DNA from: a virus
Length of the DNA stretch: 21,239 nt
Virus record (IMG/VR): IMGVR_UViG_3300024510_000011
Span: 1-21,239 of that record
Strand: one strand, 5' to 3'
Within the stretch, counting starts at the first letter, position 1. Each line of letters opens with the position of its first letter. Both the position numbers and the translations under genes were made by a program. Below are positions 1-5,350 of this stretch, in pieces. Under the pieces are notes generated by a model, which worked only from the letters and a program-made list of their open reading frames with translations, was not told where the DNA came from and searched no databases.

Positions 1-536
1 ACGTCGTTTCCGTGCGCTGCACAGGGGCTGACGGTAGGGTTAGCGAGAACCAGGGCGCTGTAGACGTTTCTAGCCTGTCTGGAGAGCGTTTGGCTAATGC
101 CATCCTGAAAGCCACCACCAAAGCTATTCGCAGGTCTGTGCTTGCACATTGTGGACTAGGAATGATGGACGAGACTGAGGTCGAAACCATCCCGGAAGCC
201 AGGCGCACACCGATGGTTACTATCGAAGAGTCCAAGCCTACACAAGCGCCTGCTGGCATTGTGTTCATGGTTCCCGGCGCAAAGGATGCTTACGCCAAGT
301 ATGCCAATAACGAGGAATGGGTAGCTGGTTATCTGGATATGGCTGGCAAGATTGCTGGTAGCAAGAAGTTTTCTGCCGCCGAGAAAGAAGCCAAGCTCAA
401 TTCATTGACAGAAGTTAATAGCTTCATCATGGAAACAATCTCGGCAGAAAGCAAGGTGTTGTTTGAGGTTCTGGAGCGCGGTATCGCCAAAGTGATGGCC
501 GACATTAAGGGGGCTGGTGATGAGCCAAAACAATGA
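1..536 (+). CDS. RecT/Bet-like single-strand annealing recombinase, C-terminal part (5' truncated)
   Basis: The reading frame is already open at base 3 and runs to the TGA at 534-536, so the true start lies before the window; the GTG at position 12 is an internal valine. The segment around the motifs KATTKAIRR and CGLGMMDETEVETIP matches, from memory, a pattern found in phage annealing proteins of the RecT/Red-beta type, where a basic TKAxRR helix precedes a conserved CGLGxxDETE stretch. Such proteins pair complementary single strands during phage recombination and replication. The last 90 or so residues are helical and charged, with no recognised domain. It is followed at once by small early genes including an SSB-tail protein and a nuclease, which fits a DNA-metabolism operon. 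The annealing-protein assignment is family recognition, not proof; a conserved phage protein of unknown function is the alternative. Confidence 0.55.
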   Translation, partial: VVSVRCTGADGRVSENQGAVDVSSLSGERLANAILKATTKAIRRSVLAHCGLGMMDETEVETIPEARRTPMVTIEESKPTQAPAGIVFMVPGAKDAYAKYANNEEWVAGYLDMAGKIAGSKKFSAAEKEAKLNSLTEVNSFIMETISAESKVLFEVLERGIAKVMADIKGAGDEPKQ

Positions 537-723
537 AATACTCTCTTACATGGCAAAAGGCCGATCAATAACGCCAATGGATGCGCTAAAGAAGTTTGGC
601 TGCTTCCGGCTGGCATCCAGGATCAATGAATTACGCAATGATGGTCACAAGATTCACAAGATCATGAAAGAGCGTAACGGCAAACGGTTTGCATCCTACT
701 ATCTGATTGAGAGGGCAAAATGA
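520..723 (+). CDS. Small helix-turn-helix protein
   Basis: This 67-residue protein has the pattern SITPMDALKKFGCFRLASRI followed by NELRNDGHKI and GKRFASYYL. That is the arrangement of the phage helix-turn-helix family HTH_39: a first helix, a GCxRLAxRI recognition helix, then a wing ending in a YxL strand. It probably binds DNA, perhaps as an early regulator, but no target site is visible. A GTG at 517 is also in frame. I prefer the ATG at 520 because the AAGGGGG at 507-513 is well spaced from it. It overlaps the end of the recombinase gene by 17 bases and the next start by an ATGA junction, so it is part of the translationally coupled early operon. Confidence 0.75.
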   Translation: MSQNNEILSYMAKGRSITPMDALKKFGCFRLASRINELRNDGHKIHKIMKERNGKRFASYYLIERAK

Positions 724-923
724 AACTCAGGACTGTTAATATCCATTGGAATAAATATACCAACACATACACTGGCACAGTATGTGTTGGCAATGAACTT
801 GCCAGTCTTGATGTTACGTTGTCTATTGGCGATGCTCAGAAGATAGCTGACACTATTTCAGAGAAAATCAAAGAACTTGTTGGCGAATCTGTCAGCACTA
901 TTACCGACGAAATGAGGGCATGA
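720..923 (+). CDS. Small early protein of unknown function
   Basis: This 67-residue protein is not recognised. The first half looks like beta strands (TVNIHWNKYTNTYTGTVCV, then LASLDVTLSI), and the second half is a probable helix (DAQKIADTISEKIKELVGE). No cysteine pairs, membrane segment or catalytic motif is visible. Its ATG overlaps the previous stop as ATGA and is preceded by GAGAGGGC, a good ribosome binding site. The coupling and even reading frame argue that it is a real gene of the early operon. No function is proposed. Confidence 0.65.
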   Translation: MKLRTVNIHWNKYTNTYTGTVCVGNELASLDVTLSIGDAQKIADTISEKIKELVGESVSTITDEMRA

Positions 924-925
924 TT

Positions 926-1186
926 ATGGAACGAAAAGAAGGCACTGGAGTATTGTTGACCAACCAGCGGAAGAAAGGTGCCGGGCCGGACTGGAAGGGA
1001 GAAATGAAGGTAGAGCGAGCCTATGCTGCCGGTGAAACAATCAAGCTGGCAGGATGGACTAAGGAATCAAGCGTTGGCGTATTGATTAGCCTGAAAGAAG
1101 ATAACTGGCGTCCAGCCCAGGAAAACAATGGAAACGTCAATCCTATTCCTGCAAAGCGCATTGATGATGAAGATGTGCCGTTCTAA
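926..1186 (+). CDS. Small protein with SSB-like acidic C-terminal tip
   Basis: This 86-residue protein has a compact, probably beta-rich body (KGEMKVERAYAAGETIKLAG, then GVLISLKEDNW) and ends in RIDDEDVPF. The terminal DDEDVPF closely resembles the conserved C-terminal tip of bacterial single-stranded DNA-binding proteins (DDDIPF), through which SSB recruits partner enzymes. It sits between a putative annealing recombinase and a nuclease, so a role at ssDNA or in recruiting host repair proteins is a reasonable inference. It is much shorter than a typical SSB (about 150-180 aa), and an OB fold cannot be demonstrated by eye. Two ATGs are possible. The one at 920 overlaps the previous stop, but the one at 926 has GAGGG at a better distance and is chosen here. 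Confidence 0.7.
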   Translation: MERKEGTGVLLTNQRKKGAGPDWKGEMKVERAYAAGETIKLAGWTKESSVGVLISLKEDNWRPAQENNGNVNPIPAKRIDDEDVPF

Positions 1187-1548
1187 TGAGTAAGCTATCC
1201 CGACAACGCGGAGCAGGTTATGAGCGAGAGATTGCCGCCGAAATCTTTGAGGTCACAGGCCACAAGGTAAGGCGCAATCTTAACCAGTATCAGGTTAAAG
1301 ACGAAGGTGATCTGCTGCTAGGTCAGTTCCTTCTGGAGTGCAAGCGCCGCCGTAAGATAGCTGTGTACGAGTGGATGGAACAGGCAGAACGATCCTGCAA
1401 GCTGGATCAAACGCCCGTAGTAGTAATGCGGGCTGATGGAGAGAAATCGCTTGCAGTCATGCGCTGGCCTGATTTGCTGAAGTTAATCAATGGTGAGGTT
1501 TTGCCCCCGCAGTCGCAAGTGGAATCTGGCGCAATGCCGGATAGTTAG
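1186..1548 (+). CDS. PD-(D/E)XK family nuclease (Holliday-junction-resolvase-like)
   Basis: This 120-residue protein has the core of a PD-(D/E)XK nuclease: an N-terminal helix with GAGYERE (E13 and E15), then EGDLLLG (D42), then LLECKRRR (E51-x-K53), then a helix and the strand TPVVVMRAD. D42, E51 and K53 are the expected metal-binding and catalytic residues. The size and the N-terminal RGAGYERE helix resemble archaeal-type Hjc resolvases and small phage restriction-like endonucleases. It probably cuts branched DNA or otherwise processes replication or recombination intermediates; the substrate is inferred from family and neighbours. The start overlaps the previous stop as TAATG. The C-terminal 15 residues look like a loose tail. 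Confidence 0.75.
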   Translation: MSKLSRQRGAGYEREIAAEIFEVTGHKVRRNLNQYQVKDEGDLLLGQFLLECKRRRKIAVYEWMEQAERSCKLDQTPVVVMRADGEKSLAVMRWPDLLKLINGEVLPPQSQVESGAMPDS

Positions 1549-1557
1549 GACGTTGAC

Positions 1558-1583
1558 GGGGCGCGACGTTTGCGACACGCCCC
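1558..1583 (+). other. GC-rich hairpin upstream of glycosyltransferase gene
   Basis: GGGGCG (1558-1563) pairs perfectly with CGCCCC (1578-1583) around a 14-base loop, giving six G-C pairs. It lies in the only real gap of the early operon, between the nuclease stop (1546-1548) and the AGAGGAC ribosome binding site at 1594-1600. No T-run follows, so it is not a classical terminator. It could be an attenuator, an RNA processing or stability element, or chance. Confidence 0.45.
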
Positions 1584-1603
1584 ACCTACAACTAGAGGAC
1601 ACT

Positions 1604-2341
1604 ATGGCTAAACTATTTATTGCGACACCTATGTACGGAGGCCAATGCACAGGCGTTTATGTGCAATCGTTGCTTGGTCTGGTTGGTGCCTTGACACAGG
1701 CAGGGCATCAAACTATCTGTAATTTCATGTTCAATGAAAGTCTTATCCAGAGGGCAAGGAACAACCTGGCTTACCAGTTCCTGAAGGGTGACGCTGATTA
1801 CCTGTTCTGGATTGACGCTGATATAAAGTTCCGGCCACAAGACGTTATCAAGATGCTGGAAGCAGACGTTGATCTGATTGGCGGCCTGTATCCCAAGAAG
1901 GAAATCAACTGGGCTTCGGTCAAGGATGCAGTCAGCAAAGGTAAGGATAACCTGCAAAACTTTACCGGCAGCTTTGTAGTCAACACTGTTGGCTATAAAG
2001 ACAATCTGATTGTTCCGGTAGATCAGCCTCTGGAGGTCTATGCCATTGGCACGGGCTTTATGCTGGTCAAGCGCAAGGTGTTTGAGGAAATGCGTGAATA
2101 TACCGAGCAGTATTCCAATGACATGAGCCACATGCCAGCAGGGGAGAAGATTTATAACTTCTTCCAGGTGCCGGTCTGCCCTGAAACCAATCGTTTGCTG
2201 TCAGAAGATTACTTCTTCTGCAAGCATTACCGGGATCATGGCGGCAAAGTCTATGCCGCGCCGTGGTGCCAGCTTGGACACATGGGAACCTATCTGTTTG
2301 AGGGGCAGCTTGTATCTACTGAGGAGCCTTGCAATGTCTAA
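1604..2341 (+). CDS. Putative GT-A fold glycosyltransferase
   Basis: This 245-residue protein opens with KLFIATPMYGG, a Rossmann-like first strand. It has the DxD metal/nucleotide-sugar motif in LFWIDADIKF (D71, D73), a GTGFMLVKR strand (149-157), and LSEDYFFC (200-206) with E201/D202 followed by H226. This order (DxD, GTGFM, SEDxxFC, H) fits GT-A glycosyltransferases that use a nucleotide sugar and a divalent metal. The acceptor is unknown; phage enzymes of this kind can modify DNA bases, capsid proteins or host surface glycans. I choose the ATG at 1604 because AGAGGAC sits just upstream and the first strand begins directly after it. A longer in-frame version from 1490 would overlap the nuclease gene and adds an implausible Arg/Cys-rich leader. 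It is separated from the rest of the early operon by a hairpin-bearing gap, so it may be an acquired cargo gene. Confidence 0.7.
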   Translation: MAKLFIATPMYGGQCTGVYVQSLLGLVGALTQAGHQTICNFMFNESLIQRARNNLAYQFLKGDADYLFWIDADIKFRPQDVIKMLEADVDLIGGLYPKKEINWASVKDAVSKGKDNLQNFTGSFVVNTVGYKDNLIVPVDQPLEVYAIGTGFMLVKRKVFEEMREYTEQYSNDMSHMPAGEKIYNFFQVPVCPETNRLLSEDYFFCKHYRDHGGKVYAAPWCQLGHMGTYLFEGQLVSTEEPCNV

Positions 2342-2483
2342 CGGGGCTGATTGGCAGCAACAGGCGCAGCTAGAAGAGGAGCGCCAGCAAGACCTTATGG
2401 AGATTCTAAACCGCGTAAGGACTGGCACTACCACCCAAGAGGATGCAAGTATCCTGGCGGCAGAGCTAGGAATCGTGGCATAA
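2334..2483 (+). CDS. 49-residue early protein, unknown function
   Basis: The ATG at 2334 follows GAGGAG (2321-2326) and overlaps the glycosyltransferase stop by 8 bases. The product is helical and charged (WQQQAQLEEERQQDLMEIL, then TQEDASILAAELGIV), with no recognised domain. The strong ribosome binding site and the coupling support it as the last gene of the early operon. Its TAA stop merges into the A-run that forms the U-tract of the opposing terminator. An in-frame upstream start at 2238 would lie deep within the preceding gene and is rejected. Confidence 0.6.
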   Translation: MSNGADWQQQAQLEEERQQDLMEILNRVRTGTTTQEDASILAAELGIVA

Positions 2484-2507
2484 AAAAACCCCGGCACACA
2501 GCCGGGG
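2482..2507 (-). terminator. Rho-independent terminator of the late operon
   Basis: Read on the minus strand, a 7-bp perfect GC-rich stem (2501-2507 pairing with 2489-2495) with a 5-base loop is followed directly by seven T residues (complement of the A-run 2482-2488). This is a textbook intrinsic terminator for transcription coming from the late genes. On the plus strand the same hairpin lacks a following T-run, so it would act poorly in that direction. It lies at the junction of the two convergent operons. Confidence 0.9.
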
Positions 2508-2514
2508 CGAAGGA

Positions 2515-2534
2515 CGCGAGGGGAGAGTCTCGCG
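2515..2534. other. Second hairpin at the convergent junction
   Basis: CGCGAG (2515-2520) pairs with CTCGCG (2529-2534) around an 8-base loop, between the last late gene and the terminator. There is no T-run on either side. It may stabilise the 3' end of the late mRNA or help stop plus-strand transcripts; a chance hairpin cannot be excluded. Confidence 0.45.
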
Positions 2535-2543
2535 GGAGGACAC

Positions 2544-2690
2544 CTAGCGTTTCTTGGCAGTTCTGGCAGATTGTCTAAAAGCCTTGGCAGTGGGTGCGCC
2601 CTTGGTTCCGGGCTTCCGCATACGTTCCCCGCTGCCAGAGGCGATTCTGGCGCGTTTGGCAGCTATGTTTGAGTAGAGTCCTGGCTTCAT
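2544..2690 (-). CDS. 48-residue highly basic phage mini-protein
   Basis: The frame starts at 2690 with an ATG overlapping the previous gene's stop (ATGA) and ends at TAG 2544-2546. The product begins MKPGLYSNIAAKRARI and ends SARTAKKR. I count 14 Lys/Arg and one acidic residue in 48, a net charge near +13. The GLYxNIxAKRxRI start followed by GAPTAKAFxQSA is a pattern I associate with small late proteins of environmental phages; the function is unknown. A preceding AGGGTGG is a usable ribosome binding site. It is the last gene before the late terminator. Extreme basicity suggests nucleic-acid binding, but this is inference only. Confidence 0.7.
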   Translation of the reverse strand: MKPGLYSNIAAKRARIASGSGERMRKPGTKGAPTAKAFRQSARTAKKR

Positions 2691-2839
2691 TTTCCACCCT
2701 TTTGTTTCGGTTTAGCGTGAGTTATGACCTTGCTGGACTTGGTATGTGTAGCGCCAGTCATCAAGGTTTTGCCTACTTTGTGGGTTGCACCCTTGTAAAC
2801 CTTGCCGCTAGGCAGGTAGTGCGTTGCAGATTTGCTCAT
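2687..2839 (-). CDS. 50-residue Lys/His-rich mini-protein
   Basis: The ATG at 2837-2839 (minus) is preceded by AGAGG at good spacing, and the frame closes with a TGA that overlaps the next ATG. The product has 11 lysines, four histidines and no acidic residue in 50. It shows a near-repeated pattern: KVYKGATHKVGKTLMTGATHTKSSK, where the KG-ATH and TGATHTKSSK halves resemble each other. No membrane segment or cysteine is present. The function is unknown; nucleic-acid or virion-protein binding would suit the charge. Tight coupling to both neighbours and the ribosome binding site are the main evidence that it is real. Confidence 0.65.
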   Translation of the reverse strand: MSKSATHYLPSGKVYKGATHKVGKTLMTGATHTKSSKVITHAKPKQKGGK

Positions 2840-2876
2840 CCCGAATAACCTCTGATTTTCTAGTTAATTAAGTAAT

Positions 2877-3137
2877 CTACCTACAATTCCATCTACGCAT
2901 TGATGCTCTTGCACGGCTTCCCTTTGGACTGGCTTTTGCGATAGGAGCCATACGAGCGCAGAAACTAGCCTTACGGCCAGCATCCTTCTTGGTCTTAGGA
3001 TTGGGCGCAGGAGCCTTCAGATTGCTCCCTGTTGCACGATTCATCTTAGCCCTACCCTTGGCAGTCAAGCCAGCGCCACGGCTTACAGGCAGCTTCTCGC
3101 CACGCCCAATGGATAGGCTTACAGACTTCTTAGGCAT
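2877..3137 (-). CDS. Small basic phage protein with SFCARM motif (DUF6321-like)
   Basis: This 86-residue protein contains GAGLTAKGRAKMNRATGSNL followed by KAPAPNPKTKKDAGRKASFC and a final RRWNC. I recognise this arrangement (GxGLTAKGRAKxNRATGSNLK, then KDAGRKxSFCARM, then ASxRRWxC) as a small phage family, DUF6321 to the best of my memory. I count 23 Lys/Arg against two acidic residues. Two conserved cysteines (60 and 85) are too few for a zinc finger in a monomer. I choose the ATG at 3137: AAGGA lies nine bases upstream and it overlaps the endolysin end by eight bases. The in-frame ATG at 3161 would intrude further. Molecular function is unknown. Confidence 0.75.
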   Translation of the reverse strand: MPKKSVSLSIGRGEKLPVSRGAGLTAKGRAKMNRATGSNLKAPAPNPKTKKDAGRKASFCARMAPIAKASPKGSRARASMRRWNCR

Positions 3138-3573
3138 AGGGTCTGGTTCCTTGCTTATCAATAATCAGCCTGGAATCTCTTGGCTGTGCTTCAGGCAGAC
3201 TAGGAACTGAGATATGAGTCCACGAATCGAACTCAAGGATGATCTGGTCAAACGGCACCTTCGCCGCAATACAGGCTTCTACTACTTCACGGGGCTTCAT
3301 GCCTGGCACCCGAATATCGGCTGCACAGCCAATACGATGCTGACTACTGTTCTTTGAGCCTACCGCATCGTTGACCTGCTTCGACCGGAATCCGCTGTTA
3401 ATCATCACCGGCTTACCGCCAACTGCCGTCTTGACCTGCTGAAGCAGGGAGGCCAATCGACGTAGGTTCTCGATCTCTTCCTCGTTCGGACTGTTATCCC
3501 ACCCATTACGTTGAGCCACCTCGGAGTGAGTCAGTTCTTCAAGGGTAAAGTTTGCTGATAACGGAAAGCTCAT
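3130..3573 (-). CDS. Peptidase M15A-type endolysin
   Basis: This 147-residue protein matches the M15A zinc peptidases (D,D- or L,D-carboxypeptidase/endopeptidase fold) used as phage endolysins. The N-terminus FTLEELTHSEVAQRNGWDN is typical of the family. SGFRSKQVN is followed by SSQHRIGCAADIRV and then SWTHISV. The expected zinc ligands are H79, D86 and H120. It should cleave peptide cross-links of peptidoglycan to release virions. There is no signal peptide, so export would depend on the holin encoded immediately upstream. The start overlaps the holin stop (ATGA). The length is normal for the family. Confidence 0.92.
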   Translation of the reverse strand: MSFPLSANFTLEELTHSEVAQRNGWDNSPNEEEIENLRRLASLLQQVKTAVGGKPVMINSGFRSKQVNDAVGSKNSSQHRIGCAADIRVPGMKPREVVEACIAAKVPFDQIILEFDSWTHISVPSLPEAQPRDSRLIIDKQGTRPYA

Positions 3574-3971
3574 TCTTTTGCCTTCTTCATGCCGATAATC
3601 TTTTCAAGCGTCCTGCCTCCGAAATAGAAGGACATAATCAGCATGCCCCACTGTCCCAGTAGTTCCACGTAATTGTTGTTCACCTCAATATCCCATGCCG
3701 ACATAAGACCAAAAGCGGTATAGGTAATTAGGATAAACACCAACGTCATAGGGCGGATGTTCTTGGACAGCCATGAATCCGATCCCATGTCAGCCTTTAG
3801 CCGTTCGGTCAGTTCATGCTGTTCAGTTACATCGGCGTTAAGTTGCGCCAGTTCACCATTTTGCTGCATCTCCAGCAGCTTCAGCTTGGCCTGTTCCGCA
3901 GCCTGTGCGTCAGGGAAGAACTTGTCGATCAGCTTTGCGCCAACGGATAAAAGGGCAGGAATCGGAATCAT
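3570..3971 (-). CDS. Holin, GTA/3TM type
   Basis: This 133-residue protein begins with an amphipathic stretch (IPALLSVGAKLIDKFFPDA) and continues with a coiled-coil-like charged helix (about residues 23-60). Then come SWLSKNIRPMTLVFILITYT and a second hydrophobic segment around GQWGMLIMSFYFGG. The WLSKNIRPMT motif before the first strong membrane helix is characteristic of the 3TM holin family found with gene-transfer-agent and phage lysis genes. It would make the membrane lesion that lets the following M15 peptidase reach the cell wall. It lies directly upstream of the endolysin with overlapping stop and start, three bases after the end of another membrane protein gene. Confidence 0.87.
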   Translation of the reverse strand: MIPIPALLSVGAKLIDKFFPDAQAAEQAKLKLLEMQQNGELAQLNADVTEQHELTERLKADMGSDSWLSKNIRPMTLVFILITYTAFGLMSAWDIEVNNNYVELLGQWGMLIMSFYFGGRTLEKIIGMKKAKE

Positions 3972-3973
3972 TT

Positions 3974-4336
3974 TTACCTCGCCGTGTGAACTTCGCTGTC
4001 ACCTTTCTTGACTACGACCTTATCGCTTTCCACAGATACAGACATGGGATCGCGGTCAGCCATGCGGTCAAGACGTTCAATGAGTTGCTTCATGACCTCA
4101 AACTCAGGCTTATCCTGCTTAGGGGTAGCGCCAGCGATGCCGTTCATCATGGATATCAAAGCGGTCAACGAAGCACCAAGCAGACCCATTACTGCGGCCA
4201 TCTTGGATTCTTCCAGCACAATCGAAGCGCCGACACCTACGCAGACAATCAATGTAATATAAAACAGCCCTTGCTTACCGATAGTCTTACCGGCAACTTC
4301 CTTGGCAGATTCCGGCTGAATAACTGGCTCGTTCAT
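3974..4336 (-). CDS. Two-TM membrane protein of the lysis cassette
   Basis: This 120-residue protein has a short charged N-terminus. Two closely spaced hydrophobic segments follow (about 22-40, FYITLIVCVGVGASIVL, and 46-68, MAAVMGLLGASLTALISMM), then a charged, probably coiled-coil C-terminal tail with KPEFEVMKQLIERLDRM. It lies between a 59-residue membrane protein and the holin, overlapping the former by ATGA. Position and topology suggest a second holin, an antiholin or a pinholin-type partner. I see no lipobox or periplasmic coiled coil that would identify a spanin. The function is inferred from location only. Confidence 0.7.
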   Translation of the reverse strand: MNEPVIQPESAKEVAGKTIGKQGLFYITLIVCVGVGASIVLEESKMAAVMGLLGASLTALISMMNGIAGATPKQDKPEFEVMKQLIERLDRMADRDPMSVSVESDKVVVKKGDSEVHTAR

Positions 4337-4512
4337 TTTATTGTGAGTGATGCCCAGATAACGCCAGCCATAGCAAATATCATAATTCCGGCAACCTTAA
4401 TCATAATGTTCTCAATCCGCTTCAGCCTGGCGTTAATCTGTTCATATCGCTCGGCGCATACAGCTTCATGGGAAGATAGTCTGGATGATACGTTTTGAGT
4501 TTTTGTAGGCAT
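4333..4512 (-). CDS. 59-residue XhlA-like coiled-coil membrane protein
   Basis: The ATG at 4510-4512 (minus) opens a 59-codon frame ending in a TGA that overlaps the next ATG. The product has a helix with heptad character (LSSHEAVCAERYEQINARLK, then RIENIM) followed by one C-terminal membrane segment (VAGIMIFAMAGVIWASL). The layout of an E-x3-CAERYxxIxxRLxRIE helix ahead of a single TM is that of XhlA/hemolysin-type phage accessory lysis proteins. It heads the lysis cassette, upstream of a two-TM protein, the 3TM holin and the endolysin. It may assist or regulate lesion formation. The gene is short and easily missed by length cut-offs. Confidence 0.72.
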   Translation of the reverse strand: MPTKTQNVSSRLSSHEAVCAERYEQINARLKRIENIMIKVAGIMIFAMAGVIWASLTIK

Positions 4513-4514
4513 GA

Positions 4515-5024
4515 TTATCGAATTTGTGCGGCAGTTATGATTACAGAAGGAATTGCAGGATGTGTTGCATTTGCATTTTCATGCTCAATGATTATGTTTG
4601 AATTGTCAGTAAACCATGAAATTTCAGCGTAATCACCGGCAGCAACACTTACAATAAAGTTCCATGCAGCAACAACATACGGGGCATTTGATGGAACAGT
4701 TAGCTTAGTATCTGAGTTATCAATGTTATTACCATTGAGTTTGAACCAGACATCTACAGTATTACCGGAACCTCCGCCGCCAGTGTTATGAAATTGCGCG
4801 GAAAACTGGATGTTGTAAGTTCCAGCATGGGCAAAGGTGATTTGGCTTTTGGTGGCCTCGTCACCTAATTCCATCGTAACGCCATCAGCATCAGCGGTAT
4901 TTTCACAAAACATCAGGTGTGGAGTCACACCATCGGTTTGATCTAAGCTACTGTAAAAAGACCCGTAGTAACCAGCAAATTCTGTGGTCTGATTGACAGT
5001 GATACCGCCAGCAGTACGTAGCAT
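4515..5024 (-). CDS. Jelly-roll-like (C1q/TNF-like) virion surface protein
   Basis: This 169-residue protein has the pattern FAGYYGSFYSSLDQT, then SQITFAHAGTYNIQFSAQFH, then VDVWFKLNGNNI, then VVAAWNFIVSVAAGDYAEIS, then PSVIITAAQIR. I recognise this strand order from C-terminal domains of phage tail fibres and host-binding appendages with a C1q/TNF-like jelly-roll. Here the domain stands almost alone, with only about 15 residues before it. It could attach to another fibre or be a small head or tail decoration that binds host polysaccharide. The gene begins with a TAATG overlap with the preceding small beta protein, hinting that the two are made together. Confidence 0.65.
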   Translation of the reverse strand: MLRTAGGITVNQTTEFAGYYGSFYSSLDQTDGVTPHLMFCENTADADGVTMELGDEATKSQITFAHAGTYNIQFSAQFHNTGGGGSGNTVDVWFKLNGNNIDNSDTKLTVPSNAPYVVAAWNFIVSVAAGDYAEISWFTDNSNIIIEHENANATHPAIPSVIITAAQIR

Positions 5025-5350
5025 TACACGCCATCCCCAGGAGTGATGTTTACAACAGCAGTTCCAGATGCAGTAGCGCCAGTGAAGTATTGATTTGCGT
5101 TAAACGTAAATACTTCAACGGAGTTCGGCATCAGACTGATTGTCGATCCGGTAACAGTTACATTTGCCATCGTTTCTGCTGCGTTAGCAGTAGCGCCAAA
5201 GCCCATGTAAACCGCCACATTGCCAAGATTGTGAACGCGAAACTGTGTTGCTCCAATCGTTGACGAAACGGCTTGAACAGCGGTAGGCGCAGAAACGGCA
5301 GCGGTAAACGTCACCGTGTTGCCTTGCGGAGTAAATGCCATGATGCCCAT
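5024..5350 (-). CDS. Small beta-rich virion protein, paralogue of 14252-14581
   Basis: This 108-residue protein is Gly/Thr/Val-rich and probably all beta. It aligns end to end with the protein at 14252-14581: both have AFTxxGNTVxFTAxVxAPxxVQAV near the start and YFTGxTAxGTA followed by TPGxGx at the end. I choose the ATG at 5350 (MGIMAFTPQ), coupled to the previous stop as TAATG; the ATG at 5341 is an equally simple alternative. A longer frame from 5428 overlaps the upstream gene and is not similar to the paralogue. Its position next to the jelly-roll protein suggests a small tail- or head-decorating subunit, but no function is known to me. Confidence 0.65.
   Translation of the reverse strand: MGIMAFTPQGNTVTFTAAVSAPTAVQAVSSTIGATQFRVHNLGNVAVYMGFGATANAAETMANVTVTGSTISLMPNSVEVFTFNANQYFTGATASGTAVVNITPGDGV

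Noticed and set aside
1490-1603. N-terminal extension of the glycosyltransferase from GTG 1490
   Set aside because: It would overlap the nuclease gene by 59 bases, adds an Arg/Cys-rich leader and ignores the AGAGGAC ribosome binding site before ATG 1604.
1613-2131. Minus-strand 172-residue frame in the glycosyltransferase gene
   Set aside because: The plus strand has clear GT-A motifs; the opposite frame has none and lies against the direction of the early operon.
2594-2848. Plus-strand 84-residue frame over the basic mini-genes
   Set aside because: Arg/Cys/Phe-rich without domain; the opposite strand carries two coupled genes with good ribosome binding sites.
2840-2876. AT-rich spacer before the 50-residue gene as an internal late promoter
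   Set aside because: No convincing -35/-10 pair at proper spacing could be found; the AT-rich bases are explained by a short spacer plus ribosome binding site.
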